From the NCBI RefSeq assembly GCF_014638355.1, contig NZ_BMFK01000008.1, positions 1-51,109 of the forward strand: a DNA stretch of 51,109 nucleotides, in the 5' to 3' direction. The DNA is from Priestia taiwanensis. Lineage in GTDB: Bacteria > Bacillota > Bacilli > Bacillales > Bacillaceae_G. The notes under the pieces were generated by a model that was not told the origin of the DNA, ran no database searches, and worked only from the letters and a program-made list of their open reading frames with translations. Numbering within the stretch: position 1 is the first letter of the stretch; every line of letters starts with the position of its first letter. The position numbers and the translations under genes are program-made. Positions 20,741 to 30,595 of this stretch are shown here, in pieces.

Positions 20741-20805
20741 TATAAAGTGAACTGAGAAGGAACTGGAATTTTAGATTTAGTTATGTAGGAGAAAGGAGTT
20801 AACTA

Positions 20806-21369
20806 ATGAAGTTAATTGTTGGACTAGGGAATCCAGGAAGAGAATATCACGATACACGTCATAATATTGGATTTATGGTCATTGATGAACTAGCAGAAAA
20901 GTGGAATATTCCATTAAATCAAGAAAAATATAAAGGTGTATTTGGTAGTGGAATTGTTAATGGAGAGAAGGTTATTCTAGTGAAACCATTAACATATATG
21001 AACCTTTCGGGAGAATGTATCCGTCCATTAATGGACTATTACAAAGTTGAAATCGATGATTTTGTAGTGATTTATGATGACTTAGATTTAGTACCCGGAA
21101 AGTTACGTTTACGAATGAAAGGTAGTGCTGGAGGACATAACGGAATTAAGTCGACAATTGCACATCTAGGAACACAAGAGTTTAATCGTATTCGAGTAGG
21201 GATTGGTCGTCCGGTGACAGGAAGAACGGTTGTTGACCATGTATTAGGGGCATTCTTCCAAGAAGAAACACCTGATGTTAAGCATTCAATTACGCAGTCC
21301 GTAGGTGCATGTGAAGCGTGGCTATCAACACCTTTTTTACAAGTGATGAATACGTTTAATCGAAAGTAG
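20806..21369 (+). CDS. pth: peptidyl-tRNA hydrolase
   Basis: Releases peptides from drop-off peptidyl-tRNA (SpoVC in B. subtilis). 187 residues. [18 protein letters not shown] holds the catalytic histidine (the H of TRHNIG) and asparagine; [10 protein letters not shown] and YDDLDL, whose aspartate orients the histidine, follow, then [19 protein letters not shown] is placed upstream of ATG 20806. A sigma-F/G type promoter lies directly downstream for fin. Confidence 0.95.
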   Translation: MKLIVGLGNPGREYHDTRHNIGFMVIDELAEKWNIPLNQEKYKGVFGSGIVNGEKVILVKPLTYMNLSGECIRPLMDYYKVEIDDFVVIYDDLDLVPGKLRLRMKGSAGGHNGIKSTIAHLGTQEFNRIRVGIGRPVTGRTVVDHVLGAFFQEETPDVKHSITQSVGACEAWLSTPFLQVMNTFNRK

Positions 21370-21389
21370 ATAAGATACACACCGGCAGA

Positions 21390-21420
21390 TGAATATTCTT
21401 TTTATAGAAAGAGCATACTA
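21390..21420 (+). promoter_or_regulatory. sigma-F/G promoter of fin
   Basis: TGAATA (21390-21395), 18 bases, CATACTA (21414-21420). Both elements match the forespore sigma-G consensus exactly and are usable by sigma-F. Confidence 0.85.
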
Positions 21421-21465
21421 ATAGAACGAGTATAGGTGAGTTTTGACTATAGGAGGAAGCGCACG

Positions 21466-21696
21466 GTGTGTATTTATTATAGTTGTCGGCATTGCCATAC
21501 AGAATTCGGGAAAATTGACAGAGAGTATTATCAGGTCATTCATTTAGCGTTATCTCAACTGTCAGAAGAGGACAAAAGAGAGATGTTGATGTATCACGTA
21601 GATGGTAATATATATGTAAAAGTTATTTGTGAGCACTGTCAATCAACACTAGAAGAAAATCCTCATTATCATGAGTGCCATACATTTTTGCAGTAA
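21466..21696 (+). CDS. fin: anti-sigma-F factor Fin
   Basis: Forespore protein (YabK) that antagonises sigma-F and thereby helps the switch to sigma-G. With GTG 21466 as start it has 76 residues, exactly the B. subtilis length; AGGAGG (21451-21456) lies nine bases upstream. The frame opening at 21436 adds residues unlike the family. Two zinc-binding pairs are visible: Cys7/Cys10 (CRHC) and the later CEHC. The ending YHECHTFLQ matches the family YHTFIQ-type terminus. The perfect sigma-G/F promoter and own terminator make it a single-gene unit. Confidence 0.92.
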   Translation: MCIYYSCRHCHTEFGKIDREYYQVIHLALSQLSEEDKREMLMYHVDGNIYVKVICEHCQSTLEENPHYHECHTFLQ

Positions 21697-21697
21697 A

Positions 21698-21729
21698 GCT
21701 TTGGAGTATTTGTCTCCCAAAGCGTTTTT
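21698..21729 (+). terminator. fin terminator
   Basis: GCTTTGGAG pairs with CTCCCAAAGC (one bulge), followed by GTTTTT. It begins next to the fin stop. Confidence 0.75.
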
Positions 21730-21773
21730 CTGTTATACAGTTTGAATTTTTAGATTAAGGGAGGTTGGAGGTT

Positions 21774-24700
21774 ATGCTTCATTTATTACGAGCATTCCAT
21801 GGGAATAAAGAGATAGAATCTCTCTTTACCGGATTATCTTCCCATGTGAAGGAGCAACTTGTTACTGGTTTAACTGGTTCATCGCGAACGATTATGCTAG
21901 CAACTATGTATAAAGAAACAAAACGCTCGCAAGTCGTTGTTACATATAATTTATTACAAGCACAGAAACTATACGAGGATTTAGTATCCATTATTGGAGA
22001 AGAGCATGTATGGCTATATCCAGTAAATGAATTAATCGCATCGGAAATTGGGGTGGCGAGTCCAGAATTAAAAGCACAGCGACTAGAGGTGCTTAATTTC
22101 TTATGTACGAATCAAACAGGAATTATTATCGTACCGATTGCAGGATTACGTAGATTTCTTCCATCAAAAGAATCCTGGAAAGAATCTCAACTATCGCTTT
22201 CTGTAGGTGAGGAAATAGAAGTTGATGCATTATTACATCGCTTAGTAGAAATGGGCTATGAGCGTAAAGAAATGGTAGAAGCACCAGGTACATTTAGTAT
22301 ACGTGGCGGCATTGTTGATATTTATCCGTTAACGGAAGCATTACCTATTCGAATGGAGTTATTTGATAGCGAAATAGATTCTATTCGTTCGTTTGCACCA
22401 GAAGACCAACGTTCGCAAGAAAAATTATCACGAGTAGATATTGGTCCAGCGGCAGAATATATTTTATCGAAGCAAGAGCGAGAGCGTGGCTTAGTTCACC
22501 TTCAGCAGAAGTTAGCGTTCAGTATTCAACAAGCAAAATATGCAAAACAAAAAGAAGCATTAGCTGAAAATATAGGTTATGAAATTGCAAAGTTGAAGAA
22601 TGGTCAACAAATTGAACAAGTCTTTAAATATTTATCATTATTTTATGAGAAGCCAGCTAGTTTACTAGATTATGTACCAGACGATACGGTTATTATTTTG
22701 GATGAAATTTCACGTGTTTCTGAAACGGCGGAGCAATTGGTGAAAGAAGAGGCAGAGTGGTATACATCTTTACTGGAGTCAGGAGAAATTGTACGTGATG
22801 TTTCTTTCTCACATGAATTTATTCAGTTGTTGCAAGGATCGAAACGTCAGATTGTCTATTTAAGTTTATTTACACGTCATGTAGCCCATACCCATCCACA
22901 AAATACGGTACATGCAACGTGTAAGACGATGCAAGAATTTTATGGACAGATGCATCTGTTTAAAGCAGAGATAGAGCGATGGAAAAAAGCAAAATATACA
23001 GTGCTTCTTCTTTGTGTAAATGAAGAACGAGTGAAGAAGTTAGAAAGCATTTTAGCAGATTATGAGATAGAAGTACATGTTATTTCTGCAATGGATCCAC
23101 TTTTACCTGGTAAGGTTGGCATTATGATTGGGGATTTGAATGCAGGTTTTGAATTGCCAATGCAAAAGCTGGCAGTGATCACAGAGAAGGAATTATTTAA
23201 AAAGAAAATTAAAAAACAGCAGCGAAAACAAAAAATGTCCAATGCAGAGCGCATTAAAAGTTACTCCGAATTAAAAGTTGGCGATCACGTTGTTCACATT
23301 AATCACGGTATCGGAAAGTTCCTCGGTATTGAAACACTTGAAATCAACGGTATACATAAAGATTATCTTCATGTGAAATACCAAGGTAATGATAAGTTAT
23401 ATGTTCCAGTTGAACAAATTGACCAAGTACAAAAATATATTGGTGCAGAAGGAAAAGAACCGAAGATTTATAAGTTAGGTGGAACCGAGTGGAAGAAAGT
23501 AAGAACGAAAGTAGAGCGATCTGTTCAGGATATTGCGGATGATTTGATTAAGCTATACGCTGAACGTGAAGCGACGAAAGGATATCCATTCTCACCGGAC
23601 GGAGCAGAGCAACAGGAGTTTGAATCTTCTTTCCCTTATCCAGAAACCGAAGATCAGTTACGTTCGATTGAAGAAATCAAAAAAGACATGGAACGCGAAC
23701 GACCAATGGATCGGTTGTTATGTGGGGACGTTGGCTATGGTAAAACAGAAGTGGCAATTCGTGCAGCTTTTAAAGCTGTGATGGACGGAAAGCAAGTTGC
23801 TATTTTGGTGCCGACGACTATTTTAGCACAACAACATTATGAAACAATTAAAGAAAGGTTCCAAGAGTTCCCGGTAGAAATTGGCCTAATGAACCGTTTC
23901 CGTACGAGAAAACAACAGTCGGAAACAATTCAAGGGTTAAAAGAAGGAACGGTTGATGTTGTGATCGGGACGCATCGTTTATTATCAAAAGACGTAACGT
24001 ATAAAGATTTAGGATTGCTCATTATCGATGAAGAGCAGCGTTTTGGCGTAACGCATAAAGAGAAAATCAAACAATTAAAAACAAACATTGATGTATTAAC
24101 ACTAACAGCAACGCCAATCCCACGTACATTACATATGTCGATGCTAGGTGTACGTGATTTATCTGTTATTGAAACACCACCAGAGAACCGTTTCCCTGTA
24201 CAAACATATGTAGTCGAGTACAATGAGGTACTTACTCGTGAGGCAATTGAACGTGAGTTAGCACGTGACGGACAAGTGTATTTCTTACATAACCGTGTCG
24301 AGGATATTGAACGAAAGGCGGAAGAAATTGCAGCACTCGTACCAGATGCACGTGTAACGTATGCTCATGGAAGAATGAATGAAAACGAATTAGAGTCTGT
24401 TATTCTTGATTTCTTAGATCGTCAATATGATGTATTAGTAAGCACAACTATTATCGAAACAGGTGTCGATATTCCAAATGTGAATACACTAATTGTTAAT
24501 GATGCAGATAGAATGGGTCTATCTCAGTTATATCAATTACGTGGACGAGTTGGACGTTCAAACAGAGTTGCATATTCATACTTCACATATAAGAAGGATA
24601 AATCATTAACAGAAGTAGCAGAGAAACGATTGCAGTCGATGAAGGAATTCACTGAGCTTGGTTCTGGATTCAAGATTGCGATGCGTGATTTATCTATTCG

Positions 24701-25307
24701 TGGTGCCGGTAATTTGTTAGGTGCAGCACAGCATGGCTTTATTGATTCTGTTGGATTTGATCTTTATTCACAAATGCTAAAAGATGCAATTGAAGAGCGT
24801 AAAGGGACAATCGATGAGCAACTGCGAAGAGAAGTGGATTTTGATATGGAAGTGGATGCATATATTCCAGAAACGTATATCTCTGATAGTAAGCAAAAAG
24901 TTGGGATGTACAAACAATTTAAAGATTTAACCTCCATTGAAGAGTTAGAGTCACTACAAGAAGAAATGATTGATCGTTTTGGGGATTACCCAATTGAGGT
25001 GGGTTACTTATTCCAAGTTTCATACATTAAATTATTAGCGCGTATGGAAAAGTTACAGTCAGTGAAACAAGTAAAAGAGGAGATAACTCTTCTTTGTTCA
25101 GCAGAAGCAACGAGTAATTTAGATGTCTCGAAACTATTTGAATTGGTGAGTACATATGGCAAGGCAATTGGCCTAGGGACAGAGGGAGCTAACCTGAAAC
25201 TAGTTATTGATAAAAAGGGATTAGCTACGTCAGATTGGTTAACGATGATTGAAAATGTGTTAAAGGGTTTAGCGAATGCAAAAAAAGAAAGTGTTAACGT
25301 GTTATAA
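21774..25307 (+). CDS. mfd: transcription-repair coupling factor Mfd
   Basis: Removes RNA polymerase stalled at lesions and recruits UvrA. 1177 residues, the normal length. Order: UvrB-homology module (about 1-340), RNA-polymerase-interacting domain beginning near 480-500 (AERIKSYSELKVGDHVVHINHG), superfamily 2 helicase with Walker A GDVGYGKTEVA, LLIIDEEQRFG (DEEQ box), TLTATPIPRTL and LYQLRGRVGRS, then the C-terminal TRCF domain (SDSKQKVGMY region onward). Start ATG 21774 has AAGGGAGG (21757-21764) nine bases upstream; TTG 21765 is too close to it. Confidence 0.95.
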   Translation: MLHLLRAFHGNKEIESLFTGLSSHVKEQLVTGLTGSSRTIMLATMYKETKRSQVVVTYNLLQAQKLYEDLVSIIGEEHVWLYPVNELIASEIGVASPELKAQRLEVLNFLCTNQTGIIIVPIAGLRRFLPSKESWKESQLSLSVGEEIEVDALLHRLVEMGYERKEMVEAPGTFSIRGGIVDIYPLTEALPIRMELFDSEIDSIRSFAPEDQRSQEKLSRVDIGPAAEYILSKQERERGLVHLQQKLAFSIQQAKYAKQKEALAENIGYEIAKLKNGQQIEQVFKYLSLFYEKPASLLDYVPDDTVIILDEISRVSETAEQLVKEEAEWYTSLLESGEIVRDVSFSHEFIQLLQGSKRQIVYLSLFTRHVAHTHPQNTVHATCKTMQEFYGQMHLFKAEIERWKKAKYTVLLLCVNEERVKKLESILADYEIEVHVISAMDPLLPGKVGIMIGDLNAGFELPMQKLAVITEKELFKKKIKKQQRKQKMSNAERIKSYSELKVGDHVVHINHGIGKFLGIETLEINGIHKDYLHVKYQGNDKLYVPVEQIDQVQKYIGAEGKEPKIYKLGGTEWKKVRTKVERSVQDIADDLIKLYAEREATKGYPFSPDGAEQQEFESSFPYPETEDQLRSIEEIKKDMERERPMDRLLCGDVGYGKTEVAIRAAFKAVMDGKQVAILVPTTILAQQHYETIKERFQEFPVEIGLMNRFRTRKQQSETIQGLKEGTVDVVIGTHRLLSKDVTYKDLGLLIIDEEQRFGVTHKEKIKQLKTNIDVLTLTATPIPRTLHMSMLGVRDLSVIETPPENRFPVQTYVVEYNEVLTREAIERELARDGQVYFLHNRVEDIERKAEEIAALVPDARVTYAHGRMNENELESVILDFLDRQYDVLVSTTIIETGVDIPNVNTLIVNDADRMGLSQLYQLRGRVGRSNRVAYSYFTYKKDKSLTEVAEKRLQSMKEFTELGSGFKIAMRDLSIRGAGNLLGAAQHGFIDSVGFDLYSQMLKDAIEERKGTIDEQLRREVDFDMEVDAYIPETYISDSKQKVGMYKQFKDLTSIEELESLQEEMIDRFGDYPIEVGYLFQVSYIKLLARMEKLQSVKQVKEEITLLCSAEATSNLDVSKLFELVSTYGKAIGLGTEGANLKLVIDKKGLATSDWLTMIENVLKGLANAKKESVNVL

Positions 25308-25385
25308 AATGATTCGTTCGTGCTTCATTCATGTATGGAGAAGAGTCAGTATATAGAGGTGTAATAAAAATATCGGTTGCTTCGT

Positions 25386-25415
25386 GAATAGAACATTTAA
25401 TGTGAAGGATACTAT
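25386..25415 (+). promoter_or_regulatory. sigma-G promoter of spoVT
   Basis: TGAATA (25386-25391), 17 bases, GATACTA (25409-25415). Only one base differs from the sigma-G consensus. The predicted leader is about 85 bases. Confidence 0.75.
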
Positions 25416-25509
25416 GCTTAAAGTTGGTGATTTTTACATACAAAGGATATACCAACTAAAGTCACCATGTAATTCTTTCATCATCAGAAGAAAGCGAGGC
25501 AACATAAGA

Positions 25510-26046
25510 ATGAAAGCAACTGGAATTGTTCGACGAATCGATGATTTAGGAAGGGTTGTTATTCCAAAAGAAATACGTAGAACATTGCGTATTCGAGAAG
25601 GAGATCCTCTGGAGATTTTTGTGGACAGAGATGGTGAAGTGATTTTAAAGAAGTATTCTCCAATTAGTGAATTAAGTGATTTTGCGAAGGAATATGCCGA
25701 TGCTTTATACGATAGTTTAGGTCATACGATTCTCATATGTGACCGTGATGCGGTTATTGCTGTATCTGGTTCTTCTAAGAAAGAATATATGAGCAAGAAC
25801 GTAGGAGATTTAATTGAGAAGTGTATGGAAGAAAGGCAGTCGACGCTTGTTACGGAAGAAAAAGATGTTGCACTTACGGAAGGTGTATTAGAAAAAGTAC
25901 ATTCTTATGCGCTTTGTCCAATTGTTGCAAATGGCGATCCAATTGGTGCGGTTGTTATTTTTTCAAAAGAAAAAGTATTAAGCGAAGTAGAAAAGAAAGC
26001 TGCTGATACAGCAGCGAGTTTCCTAGCAAGACAAATGGAACACTAA
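25510..26046 (+). CDS. spoVT: stage V sporulation regulator SpoVT
   Basis: Forespore DNA-binding regulator that tunes sigma-G dependent genes. 178 residues, the family length. The N-terminal AbrB-like swapped-hairpin domain is MKATGIVRRIDDLGRVVIPK; the C-terminal half is a GAF domain (about 55-178). Start ATG 25510 matches the family; the only upstream purine-rich site is GCGAGG, so initiation looks weak. The open frame continues to 25384, but that part lies over the promoter and is not family sequence. It is paralogous to AbrB at 7328-7609. Confidence 0.94.
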   Translation: MKATGIVRRIDDLGRVVIPKEIRRTLRIREGDPLEIFVDRDGEVILKKYSPISELSDFAKEYADALYDSLGHTILICDRDAVIAVSGSSKKEYMSKNVGDLIEKCMEERQSTLVTEEKDVALTEGVLEKVHSYALCPIVANGDPIGAVVIFSKEKVLSEVEKKAADTAASFLARQMEH

Positions 26047-26102
26047 CGAACTCGTAATGGATAAGCACGGAGAATGCTTTACTATTCACATGACAAAATG
26101 AG

Positions 26103-26139
26103 ATGACGCCTGTCTTTGTACAGGTGTCATTCTTCTTTT
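26103..26139 (+). terminator. spoVT terminator
   Basis: ATGACGCCTGT pairs with ACAGGTGTCAT (one G-T pair), followed by TCTTCTTTT. Confidence 0.8.
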
Positions 26140-26261
26140 GGAAACTTCTTTTATTATGTGTATTTTTTCACATTTTATAAACGATGTATTAGTAAAAGTT
26201 CTTCTATTCATTATGTTATAATACGGACATTATATGGTATCAAATGAGGAGATGCGAAAGG

Positions 26262-27845
26262 GTGCAAGAGCAAAAAATGTGGAAAGGTGCAGCAATTTTA
26301 ACAATTTCTGCGCTCTTTTTAAAAATATTAAGTGCGATGTATCGCATCCCGTATCAAAACATGGTTGGAGATGTTGGGTATTATATTTACCAACAAGTGT
26401 ATCCATTTTTTGGTGTAGGGGTAACGCTTGCTACATATGGGTTTCCAATCGTTATTGCAAAAATGATTGCAGATAAACGAGAAGAAGGAAAAAATGATGA
26501 AATACGTGAAATAGTAAAGGTATCCTTGTATGCCTTATCTATTGTAGGCGTTGTTATTTTTGTGTGTTTATTTGTAGGTGCAGAAGCAATTGCCTCTTTT
26601 ATGGGAGACGAGAATTTAACAAGTCTTATTCAGGTTATTGCGTTTTACTTTTTGTTGTTTCCGCTTATTTCGGTATTAAGGGGATACTTTCAAGGGAAGT
26701 TTATAATGATGCCGACGGCTATGTCACAAGTGGCAGAACAAATTATACGTGTAGGTGTTATTTTGTGCGCGTCGTATGTAATGATTCGCGTTGGATTTAA
26801 CAGTTATGAGATTGGGAGTGCAGCTATTTCGGGCTCTGTTTTTGGTGCAATCGCTGCCGTTATTGTTCTTGTTTTGTATAGGAGAAAGGAAGGCTTCTCT
26901 TTGCATCCAAGGGGAATCTATTCTTCTGACAACAGAAAAATGATGAAATATATTCTTGTACAAGGGATAACAATTTGTATTTGTAATTTAGTATTAGTGC
27001 TTATTCAGTTAGTCGACGCTAGTAACTTCTATTCCTTGTTAGTAGATGGGGGGATGGGAGAAGAAATTTCCAAAGAAATGAAAGGTGTATATGACCGGAG
27101 TTTACCACTTGTTCAGGTAGGGACTGTTGTGGCCACTTCTATTGCATTAGCACTTGTACCGCAGTTGGGTCGAGGTAGTGAAGTAGAACGGGGAGAAAAG
27201 ATAACACTGGTGATAAAATTCTGCTTTGTCTTTTCGATAGGTGCTACAATTGGATTAGCATGTATTGCAGAACCAACGAATATTATGTTGTATAAAAATG
27301 ATAAAGGGACGAACATTATTGTCTTGCTATCTTTTAGTATTTTGCTTAGTTCGCTAGCAATTTCGACTGCAGCTATTTTACAAGGATTAAACGAAACAAT
27401 TCGACCGGCTATCCATGTGATTGGCGGTATTATACTGAAATGGATAGGTAATATGTTACTTATACCTTTCTTTGGGATAGAAGGAGCGGCTATAGCTACA
27501 CTTATCTCATTATGCGTTATTGTATTATTAAATATTAAATCTTTACAAATAATCACGACAATTCAGTGGAAAGACGTCTTTTATATAGTGTTTAAGAGTG
27601 GATGGGCAGCATGTTTGATGGCGATATGTGTAACCATGTATGTCTTCGTAGGTGAAACGTATATGAATTTCTTTGAACATGCCCGTGCAAATGCGGCTGT
27701 TCAGTCGCTATCTGCAGCCATGATTGGAGGATTTATTTACCTTATCCTACTAGTGAGACTTCGTGTTATAGAAGAAACGGAAATGAGCATGTTCATAAAA
27801 AATAAAAAGGTTAAAAATTTTATATCTTGGATTAGCGGGAGATAA
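26262..27845 (+). CDS. yabM: MurJ/SpoVB-type polysaccharide flippase family protein YabM
   Basis: Polytopic membrane protein of 527 residues, MOP superfamily (SpoVB/MurJ-like lipid-linked oligosaccharide translocases). About 14 hydrophobic segments can be counted from LTISALFLKILSAMYRIPYQ to IGGFIYLILLVRL. YRIPYQNMVGDVGYYIYQQVYP is the hallmark opening. The substrate is not known. Start: GTG 26262, with GAGGAG ten bases upstream; ATG 26244 has no ribosome site. yabN follows after 30 bases. Confidence 0.88.
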   Translation: MQEQKMWKGAAILTISALFLKILSAMYRIPYQNMVGDVGYYIYQQVYPFFGVGVTLATYGFPIVIAKMIADKREEGKNDEIREIVKVSLYALSIVGVVIFVCLFVGAEAIASFMGDENLTSLIQVIAFYFLLFPLISVLRGYFQGKFIMMPTAMSQVAEQIIRVGVILCASYVMIRVGFNSYEIGSAAISGSVFGAIAAVIVLVLYRRKEGFSLHPRGIYSSDNRKMMKYILVQGITICICNLVLVLIQLVDASNFYSLLVDGGMGEEISKEMKGVYDRSLPLVQVGTVVATSIALALVPQLGRGSEVERGEKITLVIKFCFVFSIGATIGLACIAEPTNIMLYKNDKGTNIIVLLSFSILLSSLAISTAAILQGLNETIRPAIHVIGGIILKWIGNMLLIPFFGIEGAAIATLISLCVIVLLNIKSLQIITTIQWKDVFYIVFKSGWAACLMAICVTMYVFVGETYMNFFEHARANAAVQSLSAAMIGGFIYLILLVRLRVIEETEMSMFIKNKKVKNFISWISGR

Positions 27846-27875
27846 ATAGAACAGAAGTAAGTAGGAGGAAATAAG

Positions 27876-29321
27876 ATGGCAGTTATTAAAATAGTAGGAT
27901 TAGGTGCTGGTGAATTAGAGCAGTTACCGCTAGGGATATATAATATGCTAACACGTGCAAAGCATGTATTTTTACGTACAAAAGAGCATCCTGTTGTGGG
28001 AAATTTAGAAGCAGAAGGAATGACATATACGTCATTTGATCATGTGTATGAAGAGCATGATCAATTCGAAGATGTGTACGAAGCGATTGTACAAACATTA
28101 TTAGAGGAATCAAAGGATAAAGAAATTATTTATGCCGTTCCGGGTCATCCATTCGTAGCGGAAAGAACCGTGCAATTGTTGGTAGAAAAAGAAGCGGATA
28201 TTGATGTACAAGGCGGTCAAAGCTTTTTAGACCCATTATTTGCTAGTCTTCAAATTGATCCGATTGAAGGCTTCCAATTTGTTGATGCAACATCATTTGT
28301 TAAAGAAGAGCTTCAGTTGCGCCATCATCTTATTTTTTGTCAAGTCTATGATAACTTTATCGCATCCGAAGTTAAATTAGCATTAATGGACCGTTTCTTG
28401 CCAGATGATTATGATGTATATATCGTAACAGCTGCTGGTACATCATTTGAAGAAATTAAGAAAGTACCGCTTTATATGTTAGATCATGAAGCAGAGTTAA
28501 ATAATTTAACAAGTGTGTATATTCCACCTGTACTAGATGATTCTTTATTATATCAAGAGTTTACGACGTTACGACAAATCATTGCAACGTTACGTGGGCC
28601 AAACGGCTGTCCATGGGATAAAGAACAGACGAATGAATCATTGAAAAAATATTTAATTGAAGAGGCATACGAGTTGCTAGATGCGATTGATGAAGAAGAT
28701 GATGAACATATCGTCGAAGAATTAGGAGATGTTCTTCTTCAAGTGATGCTTCATGCTCAAATTGGAGAAGACGAAGGTTGGTTCTCCATTGATGAGGTAA
28801 TTCAAGGCTTAAGTGAGAAAATGGTTCGACGTCATCCGCATGTGTTCGGTGGGCGAGAAGTAACAGGTACAAAAGAGGTTGTAGCGAATTGGAACGAGAT
28901 TAAGAAAGAAGAAAAAGGTGAACCGGCATCTATTTTAGCATCCATTCCAACGGGACTCCCTGGATTAATGAAAGCATATGAGTTGCAAAAGAAAGCGGCG
29001 AAAGTAGGCTTTGACTGGGATGACGTAGCGCCAATGATGCAAAAGGTAGAGGAAGAGTTACGTGAATTTATACAGGAAAGAGAGAGCGGATCATCACAAG
29101 AAAGAATGGCAGGAGAATTTGGAGACTTGTTATTCGCGTTAGTAAATGTTGCGCGTTATTATCAGATTGATCCTGAAGAAGCAATTCGTATGACATGTAA
29201 AAAGTTTATGCGTCGCTTTTCCTATATCGAAGAATGTGTAGCAGCGCAAGGATATAAGGTAGAAGAGATGACATTGGAACAGTTAGATGCTTTCTGGGAA
29301 GAAGCAAAAAAAGAAGAGTAA
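27876..29321 (+). CDS. yabN: YabN, tetrapyrrole-methylase-like / MazG fusion
   Basis: Two-domain protein of 481 residues. The N-terminal 220 residues resemble SAM-dependent tetrapyrrole methylases ([24 protein letters not shown]). The C-terminal part is a MazG nucleotide pyrophosphohydrolase, with two helices of the EExxE...ExxD type: [20 protein letters not shown] followed by [13 protein letters not shown], and a second copy near [12 protein letters not shown]. It likely removes non-canonical NTPs; the role of the methylase part is unknown. The order yabM-yabN-rqcP is the standard Bacillus one. rqcP starts 13 bases after its stop. Confidence 0.9.
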   Translation: MAVIKIVGLGAGELEQLPLGIYNMLTRAKHVFLRTKEHPVVGNLEAEGMTYTSFDHVYEEHDQFEDVYEAIVQTLLEESKDKEIIYAVPGHPFVAERTVQLLVEKEADIDVQGGQSFLDPLFASLQIDPIEGFQFVDATSFVKEELQLRHHLIFCQVYDNFIASEVKLALMDRFLPDDYDVYIVTAAGTSFEEIKKVPLYMLDHEAELNNLTSVYIPPVLDDSLLYQEFTTLRQIIATLRGPNGCPWDKEQTNESLKKYLIEEAYELLDAIDEEDDEHIVEELGDVLLQVMLHAQIGEDEGWFSIDEVIQGLSEKMVRRHPHVFGGREVTGTKEVVANWNEIKKEEKGEPASILASIPTGLPGLMKAYELQKKAAKVGFDWDDVAPMMQKVEEELREFIQERESGSSQERMAGEFGDLLFALVNVARYYQIDPEEAIRMTCKKFMRRFSYIEECVAAQGYKVEEMTLEQLDAFWEEAKKEE

Positions 29322-29334
29322 GGGAGAGAGTATA

Positions 29335-29595
29335 ATGCGTTTAGATAAGTTCTTAAAGGTGTCACGTATTATTAAGAGAAGAACATTAGCAAAAGAAGTG
29401 TCAGATCAAGGCCGAGTATCAATTAATGGTGTTGTAGCAAAGGCAAGTTCAACAGTGAAGGTAAACGATGAATTAAAAATCCGTTTTGGTCAAAAAATTG
29501 TAACGGTTACAATTAATGAGCTAAAGGAGACATCTAAGAAAGAAGAATCGGCAGGGATGTATACTATTGTGAGTGAGGAAAAAATAGAGGCTTAA
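29335..29595 (+). CDS. rqcP: ribosome quality control factor RqcP (S4 domain)
   Basis: S4-domain RNA-binding protein (YabO, Hsp15-like) of 86 residues. In B. subtilis it works with RqcH in alanine tailing of nascent chains on stalled 50S subunits. The S4 core is [20 protein letters not shown] followed by [15 protein letters not shown]. Start ATG 29335 with GGGAGAG upstream; the longer frame from 29287 runs into yabN. Confidence 0.93.
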   Translation: MRLDKFLKVSRIIKRRTLAKEVSDQGRVSINGVVAKASSTVKVNDELKIRFGQKIVTVTINELKETSKKEESAGMYTIVSEEKIEA

Positions 29596-29604
29596 TAGGG
29601 CTTG

Positions 29605-29633
29605 TTCTAAAGCGTAGGGTTCCTTCATACAAT
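29605..29633 (+). promoter_or_regulatory. candidate sigma-E promoter of yabP-yabQ
   Basis: CATACAAT (29626-29633) equals the sigma-E -10 consensus. The -35 (TTCTAAA, 29605-29611) is a poor match with 14-base spacing. yabP and yabQ are sigma-E genes in B. subtilis. Confidence 0.55.
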
Positions 29634-29678
29634 CATAGTAATAAGAAGAATATGTAGTGAAAGTATGGAGGGATTAGG

Positions 29679-29984
29679 ATGAATAAAGGGTATCAAAGTT
29701 TTTCCTCAACTACTAGTACGCCAGCGGAACATGATGTAACGATGAAAGGAAGAAGATTGCTTGATATTACGGGCGTGAAACAAGTAGAGAGCTTTGATAG
29801 TGAAGAGTTCCTATTAGAAACCGTCATGGGTTTTTTGGCAATTAAAGGACAAAATCTTCAAATGAAAAATTTAGATGTAGAAAAGGGGCTTGTATCCATT
29901 AAAGGAAAAGTGTTTGAAATGGAGTATTTAGATGACCATCATGGGGAGAAAGCTAAAGGATTCTTTAGCAAGTTATTTAGATGA
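29679..29984 (+). CDS. yabP: spore protein YabP
   Basis: Sporulation protein of the YabP/YqfC family, 101 residues (about 100 in B. subtilis), needed for cortex formation together with YabQ. The GRRLLDITGVKQVESFDSEE segment and LLETVMGFLAIKGQNLQMKNLD core define the family. No membrane segment is seen. GGAGGGATTAGG precedes the start. Its end overlaps yabQ by four bases (ATGA). Confidence 0.9.
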   Translation: MNKGYQSFSSTTSTPAEHDVTMKGRRLLDITGVKQVESFDSEEFLLETVMGFLAIKGQNLQMKNLDVEKGLVSIKGKVFEMEYLDDHHGEKAKGFFSKLFR

Positions 29985-30580
29985 GTTTAAATGTTCAATT
30001 TCTTACGATGCTTGCGATGATTGGAATGGGTGGATACCTAGGTGCCACCTTAGATACATATAATCGCTTTCTCAAGCGAAGCAAGCGGAATAGATGGTTT
30101 GTCTTTGTGTATGATTTCTCTTTTTGGATATTACAAGCCCTGCTCATCTTTTATGTACTATTGTTAGTAAATGAAGCGGAGTTGAGATTCTATATTTTTA
30201 TCGCTATTTTATGCGGGTATGCAGCGTATCAAAGTTTATTTCGCTCCATTTATTTAAAAGCACTTGAACATTTTATTCGTTTAGTCATTACATGCTATCG
30301 ATTTCTCTTTAATGCTGTTATGATGATAATAGTGAAACCGTTCTTATTATTAGTCAAAGGTATAATGATGGTTTTGTTATTCTTTGTACAAGTAGTTCAA
30401 AAAATATTTGATATGTGTATGAGGATAGTACTTGGTATTCTGTCGTTCATTGGTCGTATTCTTTGGATGTTTATTCCGAAAAAAGGGAAGTTGTTTTTAC
30501 AAAAACATGCAGGGATTTTCAAAAAGGCAAAGAATATAGTAATAGTTATCAAAAAGTGGTGGGGAAAATTTAAAAAGTAG
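29981..30580 (+). CDS. yabQ: spore cortex membrane protein YabQ
   Basis: Mother-cell membrane protein needed for spore cortex synthesis. 199 residues with four or five hydrophobic segments, for example LTMLAMIGMGGYLGATLD, FWILQALLIFYVLLLV, FYIFIAILCGYAAYQ and MMIIVKPFLLLVKGIMM, and a basic C-terminal tail. It is translationally coupled to yabP. divIC follows after 15 bases and may be read through from it. Confidence 0.9.
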   Translation: MSLNVQFLTMLAMIGMGGYLGATLDTYNRFLKRSKRNRWFVFVYDFSFWILQALLIFYVLLLVNEAELRFYIFIAILCGYAAYQSLFRSIYLKALEHFIRLVITCYRFLFNAVMMIIVKPFLLLVKGIMMVLLFFVQVVQKIFDMCMRIVLGILSFIGRILWMFIPKKGKLFLQKHAGIFKKAKNIVIVIKKWWGKFKK

Positions 30581-30595
30581 GAGGGGCATACATAT

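Noticed and set aside
25384..25509. N-terminal extension of SpoVT
   Set aside because: It covers the sigma-G promoter, and family proteins begin at MKATGIV.
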